From positions 27,104,935 to 27,168,934 of the forward strand of contig OX439012.1 in assembly GCA_949316495.1 (NCBI GenBank): a DNA stretch of 64,000 nt, in the 5' to 3' direction. Both the position numbers and the translations under genes were made by a program. Below are positions 52,834 to 64,000 of the stretch, piece by piece; positions within the stretch are counted from its first letter, which is position 1, and each line of letters begins with the position of its first letter. A model generated the notes under the pieces. It was not told the origin of the DNA and made no database searches. It saw only the letters and a program-made list of their open reading frames with translations. The DNA comes from Amphiduros pacificus (Eukaryota > Annelida > Polychaeta > Phyllodocida > Hesionidae).

Positions 52834-53081
52834 TATTTGCATATATTTAAGATTAATATTGAAGTTGGTATTTATACATTGTGTGTATATATGAATGACA
52901 AATTGATATTTATTTAAATATTATATTCAGATATATGGATATGGTTAATAAATGATGAAGGCTTAAATATACAATATCTAAGCGTTAATGTTTGTATGCT
53001 TCAAGATTACCGAACAAAATTATGAGAAAAACTTAAATAATTGATGTCTACTTTTGTTAGTAATGTTATTGAGGCACACAC

Positions 53082-56000
53082 CCTGACCCTCCATCCATCC
53101 ATCCCAGTTTCCATCCATCCATCCCGGTTTCCATCCATCCATCCCGGTTTCCATCCATCCATCGCAGTTTCCATCCATCCATCCATCCCGGTTTCCATCC
53201 ATCCATCGCAGTTTCCATCCATCCATCCATCCATCCAAGTTTCCATCCATCCCAGTTTCCATCCATCTCGGTTTATATCCATCCATTCTGGTTTCCATCC
53301 GTCCATCCCAATTTCCATCCATCCATTACAATTTCCATCCATCCATCCCGGTATCCATCCATCCATCAGTTTCCATCCATCCATCCCAGTTTCCATCCAT
53401 CCATCGCAGTTTCCATCCATCCCAGTTTCCATCCATCCACTCTGGTTTCCATCCATCCATCCCAGTTTCCATCCATCCATCCCAGTTTCCATCCATCCAT
53501 CCATCCCAGTTTCCATCCATCCATCCCAGTTTCCATCCATCCATCCCAGTTTCCATCCATCCCAGTTTCCATCCATCCATCCCAGTTTCCATCCATCCAT
53601 CAGTTTCCATCCATCCCAGTTTCCATCCATCCATCCCAGTTTCCATCCATCCCAGTTTCCATCCATCCATCCCAGTTTCCATCCATCCATCCCAGTTTCC
53701 ATCCATCCCAGTTTCCATCCATCCATCCCAGTTTCCATCCATCCATCAGTTTCCATCCATCCATCCCAGTTTCCATCCATCCATCGCAGTTTCCATCCAT
53801 CCCAGATTCCATCCATCCACTCTGGTTTCCATCCATCCATCCCAGTTTCCATCCATCCATCCCAGTTTCCATCCATCCATCCATCCCAGTTTCCATCCAT
53901 CCATCCCAGTTTCCATCCATCCATCCCAGTTTCCATCCATCCATCCATCCCGGTTTCCATCCATCCATCGCAGTTTCCATCCATCCATCCCAGTTTCCAT
54001 CCATCTCGGTTTATATCCATCCATTCTGGTTTCCATCCGTCCATCCCAATTTCCATCCATCCATTACAATTTCCATCCATCCATCCCGGTTTCCATCCAT
54101 CCATCCCGGTTTCCATCAATCCATCCCGGTTTCCATCCATCCATCCCGGTTTCCATCCATCCATAGCGGTTTCCATCCATCCATCGCGGTTTCCATCCAT
54201 CCATCGCGGTTTCCATCCATCCATCGCAGTTTCCGTCCATCCATCCCGGTTTCCATCCATCCATCCCAGTTTCCATCCATCCATCCCGATTTCCATCCAT
54301 CTATCCCGGTTTCCATCCATCCATCCCGGTTTCCATCCATCCATCCCAGTTTCCATCCATCCCAGTTTCCATCCATCCATCCCAGTTTCCATCCATCCAT
54401 CCCAGTTTCCATCCATCCCAGTTTCCATCCATCCCAGTTTCCATCCATCCATCCCAGTTTCCATCCATCCATCCCGATTTCCATCCATCTATCCCGGTTT
54501 CCATCCATCCATCCCAGTTTCCATCCATCCATCGCGGTTTCCATCCATCCATCCATCCCAGTTTCCATCCATCACAGTTTCCATTCATCCATCCAAGTTT
54601 CCATCCATCCATCCCAGTTTCCATCCATCCCAGTTTCCATCCATCCATTCTGGTTTCCATCCATCCATCCATCCCAGTTTCCATCCATCCCAGTTTCCAT
54701 CCATCCATCCCGATTTCCATCCATCCATCCCGGTTTCCATCCATCCATCCCGGTTTCCATCCATCCATCCCAGTTTCCATCCATCCCAGTTTCCATCCAT
54801 CCATCCCAGTTTCCATCCATCCATCCCGGTTTCCATCCATCCATCCCAGTTTCCATCCATCACAGTTTCCATTCATCCATCCAAGTTTCCATCCATCCAT
54901 CCCAATTTCCATCCATCCATCCCAATTTCCATCCATCCATCCCAGTTTATATCCATCCCGGTTTACATCCATCCATCCCAGTTTCCATCCATCCATCACA
55001 GTTTTCATCTATCCCAGTTTCCATCCATCCCAGTTTCCGTCCACCCATCCCAATTTCCATCCAACCATCCCGGTTTCCATCCATCCCGGTTTCCATCCAT
55101 CTATCCCGGTTTACATCCATCCATCACAGTTTCCATCCATCCATCACAGTTTTCATCCATCTCAGTTTCCATCCATCCATCCCGGTTTCCATCCATCCAT
55201 CCCGGTTTCCATCCATCCCGGTTTCCATCCATCTATCCCGGTTTACATCCATCCATCACAGTTTCCATCCATCCATCACAGTTTTCATCCATCTCAGTTT
55301 CCATCCATCCATCCCGGTTTCCATCCATCCCGGTTTCCATCCATCCATCCCAGTTTATATCCATCCATCCCGGTTTCCATCCATCCATCCCAGTTTCCAT
55401 CCATCCATCCATCCCAGTTTCCATCCATCCATCCATCCCAGTTTCCATCCATCCATCGCGGTTTCCATCCATCCATCGCGGTTTCCATCCATCCATCCCA
55501 GTTTCCATCCATCCATTCTGGTTTCCATCCATCCATCGCGGTTTCCATCCATCCATCGTGGTTTCCATCCATCCATCGCGGTTTCCATCCATCCATCCCA
55601 GTTTCCATCCATTCATCCCAGTTTCCATCCATCCATCCCAGTTTCCATCAATCCATCCCGGTTTCCATCCATCCATCCCGGTTTCCATCAATCCATCCCA
55701 GTTTCCATCCATCCATCCCGGTTTCCATCAATCCATCCCAGTTTATATCCATCCATCCCGGTTTCCATCCATCCATCCCAGTTTCCATCCATCCATCCCA
55801 GTTTCCATCCATCCATCGCGGTTTCCATCCATCCATCGCGGTTTCCATCCATCCATCGCGGTTTCCATCCATCCATCCCAGTTTATATCCATCCATCACG
55901 GTTTCCATCCATCCATCCCAGTTTATATCCATCCATCCCAGTTTCCATCCATACATCGCGGTTTCCATCCATCCATCCCAGTTTATATCCATCCATCCCG

Positions 56001-57530
56001 GTTTCCATCCATCCATCCCAGTTTCCATCCATCCATCGCGGTTTCCATCCATCCATCCCAGTTTCCATCCATCCATCCCAGTTTATATCCATCCATCCCA
56101 GTTTCCATCCATCCATCGCGGTTTCCATCCATCCATCCCAGTTTATATCCATCCATCCCGGTTTCCATCTATCCATCCCAGTTTCCATCCATCCATCCCA
56201 GTTTCCATCCATCCATCCCGGTTTCCATCCATCATTCCCAGTTTCCATCCATCCATCCCAGTTTTCATCCATCCATCCCAGTTTATATCCATCCATCCCG
56301 GTTTCCATCCATCCATCCCAGTTTCCATCCATCCATCGCGGTTTCCATCCATCCATCCCGGTTTCCATCCATCCATCCCAGTTTCCATCCATCCATCCCA
56401 GTTTCCATCCATCCATCCCAGTTTCCATCCATCCATCCCAGTTTCCATCCATCCATCCCAGTTTCCATCCATCCATCCCGGTTTCCATCCATCCATCCCA
56501 GTTTATATCCATCCATCCCGGTTTCCATCCATCCATCCAGGTTTCCATCCATCCATCGCGGTTTCCATCCATCCATCGCGGTTTCCATCCATCCATCCCA
56601 GTTTCCATCCATCCATCCCAGTTTTCATCCATCCATCCCAGTTTATATCCATCCATCCCGGTTTCCATCCATTTATCCCAGTTTCCATCCATCCATCCCA
56701 GTTTCCATCCATCCATCCCGGTTTCCATCCATCCATCCCGGTTTCCATCCATCCATCCCAGTTTCCATCCATCCATCCCAGTTTCCATCCATCCATCCCA
56801 GTTTCCATCCATCCTGGTTTCCATCCATCCATCCCGGTTTCCATCCATCCATCCCGGTTTCCATCCATCCATCCCAGTTTCCATCCATCCATCGCGGTTT
56901 CCATCCATCCATCCCAGTTTCCATCCATCCATCCCAGTTTATATCCATCCATCCCGGTTTCCATCCATCCATCCAGGTTTCCATCCATCCATCGCGGTTT
57001 CCATCCATCCATCGCGGTTTCCATCCATCCATCCCAGTTTCCATCCATCCATCCCAGTTTCCATCCATCCATCCCAGTTTCCATCCATCCATCCTGGTTT
57101 CAATCCATCCATCCCAGTTTCCATCCATCCATCCCAGTTTCCATCCATCCATCCCAGTTTCCATCCATCCATCCCAGTTTCCATCCATCCATCCCGGTTT
57201 CCATCCATCCATCCCAGTTTCCATCCATCCATCCCAGTTTCCATCCATCCATCCCGGTTTCCATCCATCCATCGCGGTTTCCATCCATCCATCGCGGTTT
57301 CCATCCATCCATCGCGGTTTCCATCCATCCATCCCAGTTTCCATCCATCCATCCCGGTTTCCATCCATCCATCCCAGTTTCCATCCATCCATCCCAGTTT
57401 TCATCCATCCATCCCAGTTTCCATCCATCCATCCTGGTTTCCATCCATCCATCCTGGTTTCCATCCATCCATCTCAGTTTCCATCCTTCCAAGATTCCAT
57501 CCATCCATCAGAGTTTCCATCCATTCATCA
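53082..57530 (+). repeat. 4.4-kb array of 20-bp units (CCAT-rich)
   Basis: More than 200 units of GTTTCCATCCATCCATCCCA, with 16-bp and 24-bp variants commonest in the first 2 kb and a uniform 20-bp register after about 55300. Because CCATCC-type sequence has few stops, both strands show long ORFs (1,503 codons on +). These are artefacts. Local sub-repeats, such as 53328-53800 resembled again downstream, point to higher-order duplication. Confidence 0.97.
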
Positions 57531-57554
57531 CAGAAACCCATCCAACCCATAGAT

Positions 57555-58957
57555 CTGGGACACCTAATCACTCTGTTTCACTAGGAGAAGATCACGCAAG
57601 TCAGGAGGTGCTTTGCCATTTATGGCCTTCCAGGTCATGAGCAGAATTTTGAAGTCAATTCTAGCATGTACAGGGAGCCAGTGTAATTCTATCAACTTCT
57701 CTGATCATATCTCTGAGATTTCCCGATCTCTCCTACCACATGTGCTGCAGGGTTCTGCAGATATTGCAACTTCTTAATATCTGATTGTGGAAGACCAGCA
57801 AGGAGACCATTTCCATAGTCTAGAGTAGATGTAACAAAAGGATGAGTTAATGTTACTGCAGTCTTTTCGTCTGGACATTCTCTAATGGCTGCCAAATTCT
57901 TAATGTGGCAGTATCCCCTTTTACACATTTTCCTGGCCACGGGCTGTGGCGCAGTTAGAGTTAGAGTGCCAGCTTATTAGCATCAGTTCCTCTGTGGTGA
58001 TCCAAAGGTCGTGGGTTCGAACCCTGGCCGTGCTGAGATTGAATTCATGATACAATTTCACATACGAGCTGAGGCCCGTGCCAAAGGGTTAACCCGTTGT
58101 CCTTGTAAATCTGTGACCGGGTGAGTTGTCATGTCAAGGACCTGTGACATGACAATTCAGTGAGGCAGCACTATATCTGATACAAGTAGGTTTCATCAAT
58201 GACTGAAATAATGTTGAAAGTGATGTAAAACCCCAAACAAACAAATAAACAAATACACATTTTCCTGATTTGGGCAGTCATGTCCATTTTGGAGTCGAGT
58301 GTGATACCAAGGTCAACTACTGACTCACTAGGTGTGATGTCAGTATCACCTACTTTGACGGTGCTAGAAATATGGTTGGCAGCAGTACCATGTCTGTCAG
58401 TCCAGATGAGCATCCCAGTTTTACCATCTTTAATTTTCATCTTGTTATAGATCAAGAATGCTCTGAGTTCACTGACACATTTTTCTAATTTGTGTCTACT
58501 GATGTTTACTTGTTGACTAGAGGTGTGGTCAACAGGGATGTACATCTGAGTATCGTCTGCATAAATATGGTAATTAAGCCCATACCTTGCCAGAATAACA
58601 GCCAATGGGGACATGTATACATGTATAGTGAAAAGAATAGTTCCTAGAACCGATCCCTGTGGGACTCCATACTTTATGGGTTTGAGCAAGGATCTGTGGC
58701 ACCCCACTTTGGCAAATTGCTTCTTGTCCATTAGGTATGACCGGATCCAGGCAAAGGGATGACCACTGACCTTGACAGTGCATCTTGATTCCAATCCATA
58801 AAGCAGTATTTGATGGTCAATGGTATCAAAAGCAGCTGAGAAGTCTAGCAGTAGTAGAATTACTGACTTTCTGTTGTCAAGATCACGCAGAATATCATTT
58901 TGCACCCACAGTAAGGCAGTTTCAGTGCTGTGATGTTCTTCGTGGGCTGATTGGAAT
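57555..58957 (-). mobile_element. LINE fragment, CR1/L2-like reverse transcriptase, decayed
   Basis: Read on the minus strand. RT motifs are present: HHSTETALLWVQND, LLLLDFSAAFDTIDHQILL, GVPQGSVLGTILF and the catalytic box YADDTQMY. Further on are VTSTLDYGNGLLAGLPQS, KKLQYLQN and [20 protein letters not shown], all typical of CR1/L2-clade elements. The ORF is 5'-truncated, frame-disrupted near 57680 and interrupted by a SINE at 57936-58253. The 3' side stops at the CCAT array. No endonuclease domain was seen. Confidence 0.9.
57936..58253 (+). mobile_element. Full-length tRNA-derived SINE inserted in the LINE
   Basis: 318 bp flanked by a perfect 14-bp target duplication TACACATTTTCCTG (57922-57935 and 58254-58267). 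The tRNA-like head has an A box (TGTGGCGCAGTTAGAG) and B box (GGTCGTGGGTTCGAACCC), then a body shared with copies at 23187 and 36888, and a CAAACAAACAAATAAAC tail. Intact duplication and promoter boxes indicate a young insertion, later than the LINE. Mobilised in trans by a LINE. Confidence 0.95.
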
Positions 58958-58959
58958 TT

Positions 58960-59133
58960 AAAACACACCACCTCCCGTCCTTTACTTATATAACCAGTGT
59001 GAAAGTAACACTGCCGGCAGTGGGAGTCGAACCCACCACCTCCCGTCCTCCACTGATATAACCAGTGTGAAAGTAACACTGCCGGCAGTGGGAGTTGGTC
59101 CCACCACCTCCTGGTGCTAATGTGACTGGGGCA
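58960..59133 (-). repeat. 68-bp array derived from a tRNA-like SINE head (block 1)
   Basis: Two to three units. On the minus strand each contains GTGGGTTCGACTCCCAC, a T-arm/B-box-like stem-loop, and CAGTGTTACTTTCACACTGG, another hairpin. The block ends with a longer head-like part (CACATTAGCACCAGGAGGTG on minus). Confidence 0.75.
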
Positions 59134-59164
59134 TAAGCTTCTTGACAATTAGATACAGTTATTA

Positions 59165-59367
59165 GGTGGAGGGATGACCATTGACCTTGCATCTTGATTC
59201 CAATCTGTCAAGCAGTATTTGATGATCAATGGTATCAAAGGCAGTTGAGAGGTCTAGCAGTACTAGAATTACTTACTTATGTTGTCAAGATCACGCAGGA
59301 TATCATTTTGCACCCACAGTAAGGCAGTTTCAGTGCTGTGATGTTCTTCGTAGGCTGATTGGAATTT
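59165..59367 (-). mobile_element. Duplicated piece of the LINE
   Basis: Nearly repeats about 58755-58957 (same RT segment, with small differences), followed by the same SINE-head array. So a roughly 0.4-kb block, LINE piece plus array, was duplicated in tandem. Confidence 0.8.
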
Positions 59368-59369
59368 AA

Positions 59370-59860
59370 AACCCACCACCTCCCGTCCTTTACTTATATA
59401 ACCAGTGTGAAAGTAACACTGCCGGCAGTGGGAGTTGAACCCACCGCCTCCCGTCCTCCACTTATATAACCAGTGTGAAAGCTAGATTGACTTATGTACA
59501 GCGCCTATGTACAGCGCCTTTGAGCATTACGGAAAGGGCGCTTTATAAATATCCCTTTTGATTGATTGATTGATTGATTGAAAGTAACACTGCCGGCAGC
59601 AGGAGTCGAACCCACCACCTCCCGTCCTCCACTTATGTAACCAGTGTGAAAGTAACACTGTCGGCAGTGGGAGTTGAAACCACCACCTCCCGTCCTCCAC
59701 TTATATAACCTGTGTGAAAGTAACACTGCTGGCGGTGGGAGTTGAACCCACCACCTCCTGTCCTCCACTTATATAACCAGTGTGAAAGTAACACTGCCGG
59801 CAGTGGGAGTTGGACCCACCACCTCCTGGTGCTAATGTGACTGGGCCATAAGCCATTCCT
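59370..59860 (-). repeat. 68-bp SINE-head array (block 2)
   Basis: About five units like block 1, ending in the same head-like sequence at 59810-59852. Interrupted at 59481-59579 by a LINE 3'-end fragment. Confidence 0.8.
59481..59579 (+). mobile_element. LINE/SINE 3'-end fragment with TGAT tail
   Basis: About 99 bp containing TGTACAGCGCCTTTGAGCAT and GGGCGCTTTATAAATAT, typical of CR1/L2-type 3' ends, then five GATT-type tail units. Target duplication TGAAAG or GAAAG on both sides; removing it restores the 68-bp unit. Confidence 0.75.
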
Positions 59861-60162
59861 AGAAAACTTTAATAAGTAAAATGAAAACATTTCTAAACAG
59901 GTGTTGCACTAGATCACTGGTCAGCTAAGTTTGTTGGCAAAGTGTTCAATGGATGATTTGGATTTTAACAGAAGACTCATCTACTTTTAAAAGGCACCAA
60001 AATGTATGTCGGGGCAATATAATGGGTAATAACGTTCAATCACATGTTTAAAGTAAAAACATATTATGTTGGGACAGAGTGCTTTTAAATCTGAAAGTTT
60101 GAGGCAATGTATAGGTGTTTCCAGGAAGTGTTCACAAACAAAAAACAATGATTAGTACAGCT

Positions 60163-60229
60163 CCTAGGTAGACTGGTGCCGCCCTCTGTGTATTGACACT
60201 CGGAGGGGGAACCAGTCTAAGTTCCTAGG
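60163..60229. other. Imperfect inverted repeat with ~24-bp arms
   Basis: CCTAGGTAGACTGGTGCC/GCCCTC on the left and GAGGGGGAACCAGTCTAAGT/TCCTAGG on the right, with a ~16-nt loop. Could form a hairpin; could be a foldback element remnant. Confidence 0.65.
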
Positions 60230-60356
60230 CCATTGCCCTATGTTTTTAATAAAGTCTATATACTTTCCATTTGAGTAAGACTATAGCTTTTAATATCAGC
60301 AGCCCTGTGCCAAATTAACAACTTTGGTTGAAAATGAATCTTGAAAATTTTATTTT

Positions 60357-60377
60357 AACACCAGGTGGCACTCTATC
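60357..60377 (+). promoter_or_regulatory. CTCF-like motif
   Basis: AACACCAGGTGGCACTCTAT matches the CTCF core on +. Motif only. Confidence 0.35.
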
Positions 60378-60564
60378 TCATCAAAAGACATGTATGGTTT
60401 TGACTCTAAGCTTTCATAATTTCATCTCTTTGATGAAGATATATTATCCTTTGTCCCTCATTATCTGACCATTGACTCATAAAGAACCTTACTAGAGAAA
60501 AACTACTAAAATACAAATTGATGGCTAACAATGTTAAACAAAATGTATTTTTAAAGTAGCCAAA

Positions 60565-60890
60565 TATGATCATGAGTCAGATATATAAAGACATAAAAGA
60601 TGATCATGAGTCAGATATATAAAGATGATCATGAGTCACATGTATAAGGCATAAAAGATGATCATGAGTCAGATATATAAGGCATAAAAGATGATCATAA
60701 GCAATATATATTAAGGCATAAAAGATGATCATGAGTCAGATATATAAGGCATAAAAGATGATCATAAGCGAGATATATTAAGGCATAAAAGATGATCATG
60801 AGTCAGATATATAAAGACATAAAAGATGATCATGAGTCAGATATATAAGGCATAAAAGATAATTATGAGTCAGATATATTAGGCATAATG
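60565..60890 (+). repeat. ~30-bp minisatellite
   Basis: About eleven units of GATGATCATGAGTCAGATAT plus ATAAGGCATAAAA, with length variants. Confidence 0.92.
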
Positions 60891-61215
60891 TATATAACAG
60901 TCAGTGTTGAAATCTAACAAGGGTTGTTTTGACCATTTTATTCACGTAGACTGTTATTACGTTAATAAATCATGGATATTAAGTAAGAAGGTTGTGGTTA
61001 TGTGAGGACAGAACATGTTCTATGCATTAGGCTGGTGGTTCTGCCTGGCTGGTCTTGTATCTTCTCTATCTACTAGCATTTAACTTATTTGTCAGGTTAT
61101 AAATTAAGATATGGGAATGTATTTCAGGGTTATACAGGCAGAAGCAAGGATACATCCCTGGGGGATAATAAGAAGTTGTCAATAGGTATTATATTAGATG
61201 ATTATTGAATAACTT

Positions 61216-62402
61216 GTCAGGTTGGATGGAGGTATATTAGAGTGAGGAGTGGGGTATATTGAAGTGGGGAGTAGGGTATATTGAAGTGAGGGGTGGGGTG
61301 GGATATATTAGAGTGAGGGGTGGGATATATTGGAGTGAGGAGTGGTGTATATTGAAGTGAGGGGTGGGGTATATTGAAGTGAGGGGTGGGATATATTAGA
61401 GTGAGGGGTGGGATATATTAGAGTGAGGGTGGGATATCTTGAAGTGAGGGGTGGGGTATATTAGAGTGAGGGGTGGGGTATATTGGAGTGAGGATGGGGT
61501 ATATTAGAGTGAGGGTGGGATATATTAGAGTGAGAGGTGGAGTATATTAGAGTGAGGAATGGGGTTTATTAGAGTGAGGAATGGGGTTTATTAGAGTGAG
61601 GGATGGGGTATGCTTGAGTGAGGGGTGGGGTATATTAGAGTGAGGGGTGGGGTATATTGGAGTGAGGGTGGGGTATATTAGAGTGAGCGTGGAATATATT
61701 AGAGTGAGGGTGTGATATCTTGAAGTGAGGGGTGGGGTATATTAGAGTGAGGGTGTGATATCTTGAAGTGAGGGTGTGATATCTTGAAGTGAGGGGTGTT
61801 GTATATTAGAGTGAGGGTGGGGTATATTAGAGTGAGGGGTGGGGTATATTAGAGTGAGGGGTGGGGTATATTGGAGTGAGGGTGGGGTATATTAGAGTGA
61901 GGGTGGGATATATTAGAGTGAGGGGTGGAGTATATTAGAGTGAGGAATGGGGTTTATTAGAGTGAGGAATGGGGTTTATTAGAGTGGAGGATGGGGTATG
62001 CTTGAGTGAGGGGTGGGGTATATTAGAGTGAGGGTGGAATATATTAGAGTTGGGGGTGGGGTATATTAGAGTGAGGGTAGGGTATATTAGAGTGAGGGGT
62101 GGGGTATAATGGAGTGAGGGTGGGTTACATTAGAGTGAGGGGTGGAGTATATTAGAGTGAAGGGTGGGATATCTTGAAGTGAGGGGTGGGGTATATTAGA
62201 GTGAGGGGTGGGGTATATTGGAGTGAGGGTGGGGTATATTGAAGTGAGGGGTGGGGTATATTAGAGTGAGGAATGGGGTTTATTAGAGTGAGGGATGGGG
62301 TATATTGGAGTGAGGGATGGGGTATATTGGAGTGAGGGGTGGAGTATATTAGAGTGAGGGGTGGGGTATATTGGAGTGAGGGATGGGTATGTTGGAGTGA
62401 GA
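61216..62402 (+). repeat. ~23-bp minisatellite
   Basis: About 50 units of GGGGTATATTAGAGTGAGGG with variants (TTGGAGTG, TTGAAGTG, ATCTTGAAG). Blocks of variants recur, for example about 61530-61680 again at about 61890-62040, indicating a higher-order duplication. Confidence 0.95.
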
Positions 62403-62484
62403 GTTTTTACATAATATGGAGCAGGATTCAAGTGGAGGACGATGGAGTTATGAATATGGTATGACAAGGACAGGTGTTAGGTTA

Positions 62485-62540
62485 AAACTCCACCAGAGGG
62501 CGACCAGTTTGTGTGTTCCCCTGGTGGACAGTGTGCAACA
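62485..62540 (+). promoter_or_regulatory. Dispersed ~60-bp CTCF-like element
   Basis: AACTCCACCAGAGGGCGACC, spacer, CTGGTGGACAGTGTGCAA. Best-preserved copy of the element family at 24786, 37391 and 52662. Confidence 0.5.
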
Positions 62541-63738
62541 TTTTTTCTTTATTCTTCTGTTGGACAATTTATGTCATAAGTTGGTGTCACAAAATGTAAT
62601 GACCTGCTGAAAATATAACAAAAACTAACTCAAAGTGCAACCGGAGAGTGCAAATGTGTAGTTACCTGGGCAACAGTGTGATCTATCCGCAGTAAATGGC
62701 GGAAAGCTGTCAGAATGGTTAGTATCACTAATGATTATATATAGGTCTGGTACCACAGTCACATCCATCAACAAACCAAAGTCTGGAAACTGTCAAAATT
62801 TTCTGGCACCCATTCCCACCCCTCTGACCCCGGCCAGGCCAATCTTTGAAAAATGCAGAAATGTCTTTATAAATGAATTTGTAGGTTATATACAAAAGTA
62901 ATTTCCATGAAATATCATTTACAAGATTAATACTAATTGAAGAATTTTGTAATTTCATAAATATTTGAAATTAGATAAATATTTGAAATCTCACAAATAT
63001 TTGAATATATATATATCCAAAACTTAGCTACCTAAGTATAATACACCCCCTAAAAATTTACTCATTTCATCTACTTTTAAAACATTGGTTTCAGTTCATT
63101 TTACCAGGTCAGGCTTGAAATTATAAGGTTTTTTTTTTCTTCATAAATTTTCAAGGTTTATTTAAATCTTAAGCCGTAATGCATCTAAAAATTGACGGTA
63201 AGTCTCTGATGGTAATGGATCCAGGTAATTCTGGGGTTAAGTGTTCTTTTCTGTATGTTTCACCTTAAGAAGTGGAGGTGGGTGTTTAAGACTTGACCTG
63301 ATACCGTGGTTCAGAATGCAGTTATGAATGGAGGAAAATACAATGCAATGCAAAGGTCAAGCAAAACAGGAGAGATTTAAGCCTGAGGCAACAATCTATA
63401 CTGCATGTTACTGTAACATACTGTTCTTGGGTGTCGTATGGTCCATTTTAAACACATAACCCACTGTTATGGAAACAAAAACTGTCTATTCCCGGTGCCT
63501 CTTTGATCTTTCATTAACATACTTCCAAGTCACCTGTTCTTTTCTGTGAAATTAATAGAATCCAAATAGGGAGGAAATAAGGAGATTTTTTTCTCTTAAA
63601 CCAGTGTAAATGGGAGATACATATACTATAAACTTCTTTTATATTTGATTTATTTTAGTATCTAGAGAATATATATAACATTGGGCATCGTGTTCTGTAT
63701 GACATTTGATATTAAGGTGAAGAAATTGTTTTCTGGAC
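62541..63738 (+). other. Intergenic, nothing recognised
   Basis: AT-rich sequence without a convincing ORF, RNA gene or repeat family. Confidence 0.6.
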
Positions 63739-63769
63739 ATACATACATACGTACACACATACATACATA
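63739..63769 (+). repeat. (CATA)n microsatellite
   Basis: ACATACATACATAC-type tract with two interruptions, directly before the terminal 24-bp array. Confidence 0.9.
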
Positions 63770-64000
63770 CTTTACAGGCGCTTTATCGGACTGCTTTACA
63801 GGCGCTTTATTGGACTGCTTTACAGACGCTTTATTGTACTACTTTACAGGCGCTTTATTGTACTACTTTACAGGCGCTTTATTGGACTGCTTTACATGCG
63901 CTTTATTGTACTACTTTACAGGCGCTTTATTGGACTGCTTTACAGGCGCTTTATTGGACTGCTTTACAGGCGCTTTATTAGACTGCTTTACAGGCGCTTT
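63770..64000 (+). repeat. 24-bp minisatellite running off the window
   Basis: About 9.5 units of CTTTACAGGCGCTTTATTGG plus ACTG (variants GTACTA, AGACTG). The right end is outside the window. Confidence 0.95.

Noticed and set aside
53041-57552. A 1,503-codon + strand ORF and many WMDGN-type minus-strand ORFs
   Set aside because: They follow the stop-free 20-bp CCAT array in every frame; no domain, splice sites or codon structure beyond the repeat.
57941-58025. A functional tRNA gene
   Set aside because: A and B boxes are present but no clean cloverleaf, and the sequence continues into a SINE body and tail within a target duplication.
58171-59148. A host gene encoding a reverse-transcriptase-like protein
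   Set aside because: RT motifs and C-terminal blocks are those of a decayed CR1/L2-like LINE; the frame runs into SINE sequence at both ends.

Overview
The window is intron-rich animal DNA. It carries a G-protein beta subunit close to bilaterian Gbeta1, tRNA-derived SINEs, a CR1/L2-like LINE and a very large amount of minisatellite DNA. A lophotrochozoan, most likely a mollusc, fits best; this is inference from gene similarity and repeat style, not a search.

Layout. (1) 1-19,296, + strand: seven 3'-terminal coding exons of a Gbeta (GNB1-type) gene. The first coding exon(s), about 19-20 residues, lie off the left edge. Its last intron (10.9 kb) holds a MITE inserted in a 41-bp array, a 2.6-kb array of 77-bp units and a 34-bp array against the last acceptor. 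(2) 19,297-27,524: Gbeta 3' region, a SINE copy, an 18-bp array and small dispersed repeats. (3) 27,525-35,630 and 39,254-52,206, + strand: two tandem paralogues, each of eight coding exons with matching phases, encoding about 1,304 and 1,425 residues. Both have an unusual order: three or four copies of an unfamiliar ~98-residue module, then a BTB/POZ domain, then 17 or 14 C2H2-type zinc fingers. They are probably nuclear DNA-binding regulators. (4) 53,082-57,530: a 4.4-kb array of 20-bp units. (5) 57,555-59,860: a decayed minus-strand LINE split by a young SINE with a 14-bp target duplication, next to arrays made from a tRNA-like SINE head. (6) 59,860-64,000: more minisatellites, hairpins and CTCF-like motifs; no gene seen.

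The most striking pattern is that many minisatellites are anchored on exon-intron boundaries and amplify real splice sites, often with adjoining exon sequence. There are about 27 copies of an exon end plus donor in paralogue 1, about 54 copies of a unit with acceptor, 24-nt in-frame mini-exon and donor in paralogue 2, and a 30-bp acceptor array in paralogue 1 that stays open in the zinc-finger reading frame. All exon calls were assembled by eye from GT/AG sites, frame continuity and agreement between paralogues; both assembled CDS lengths are divisible by three.
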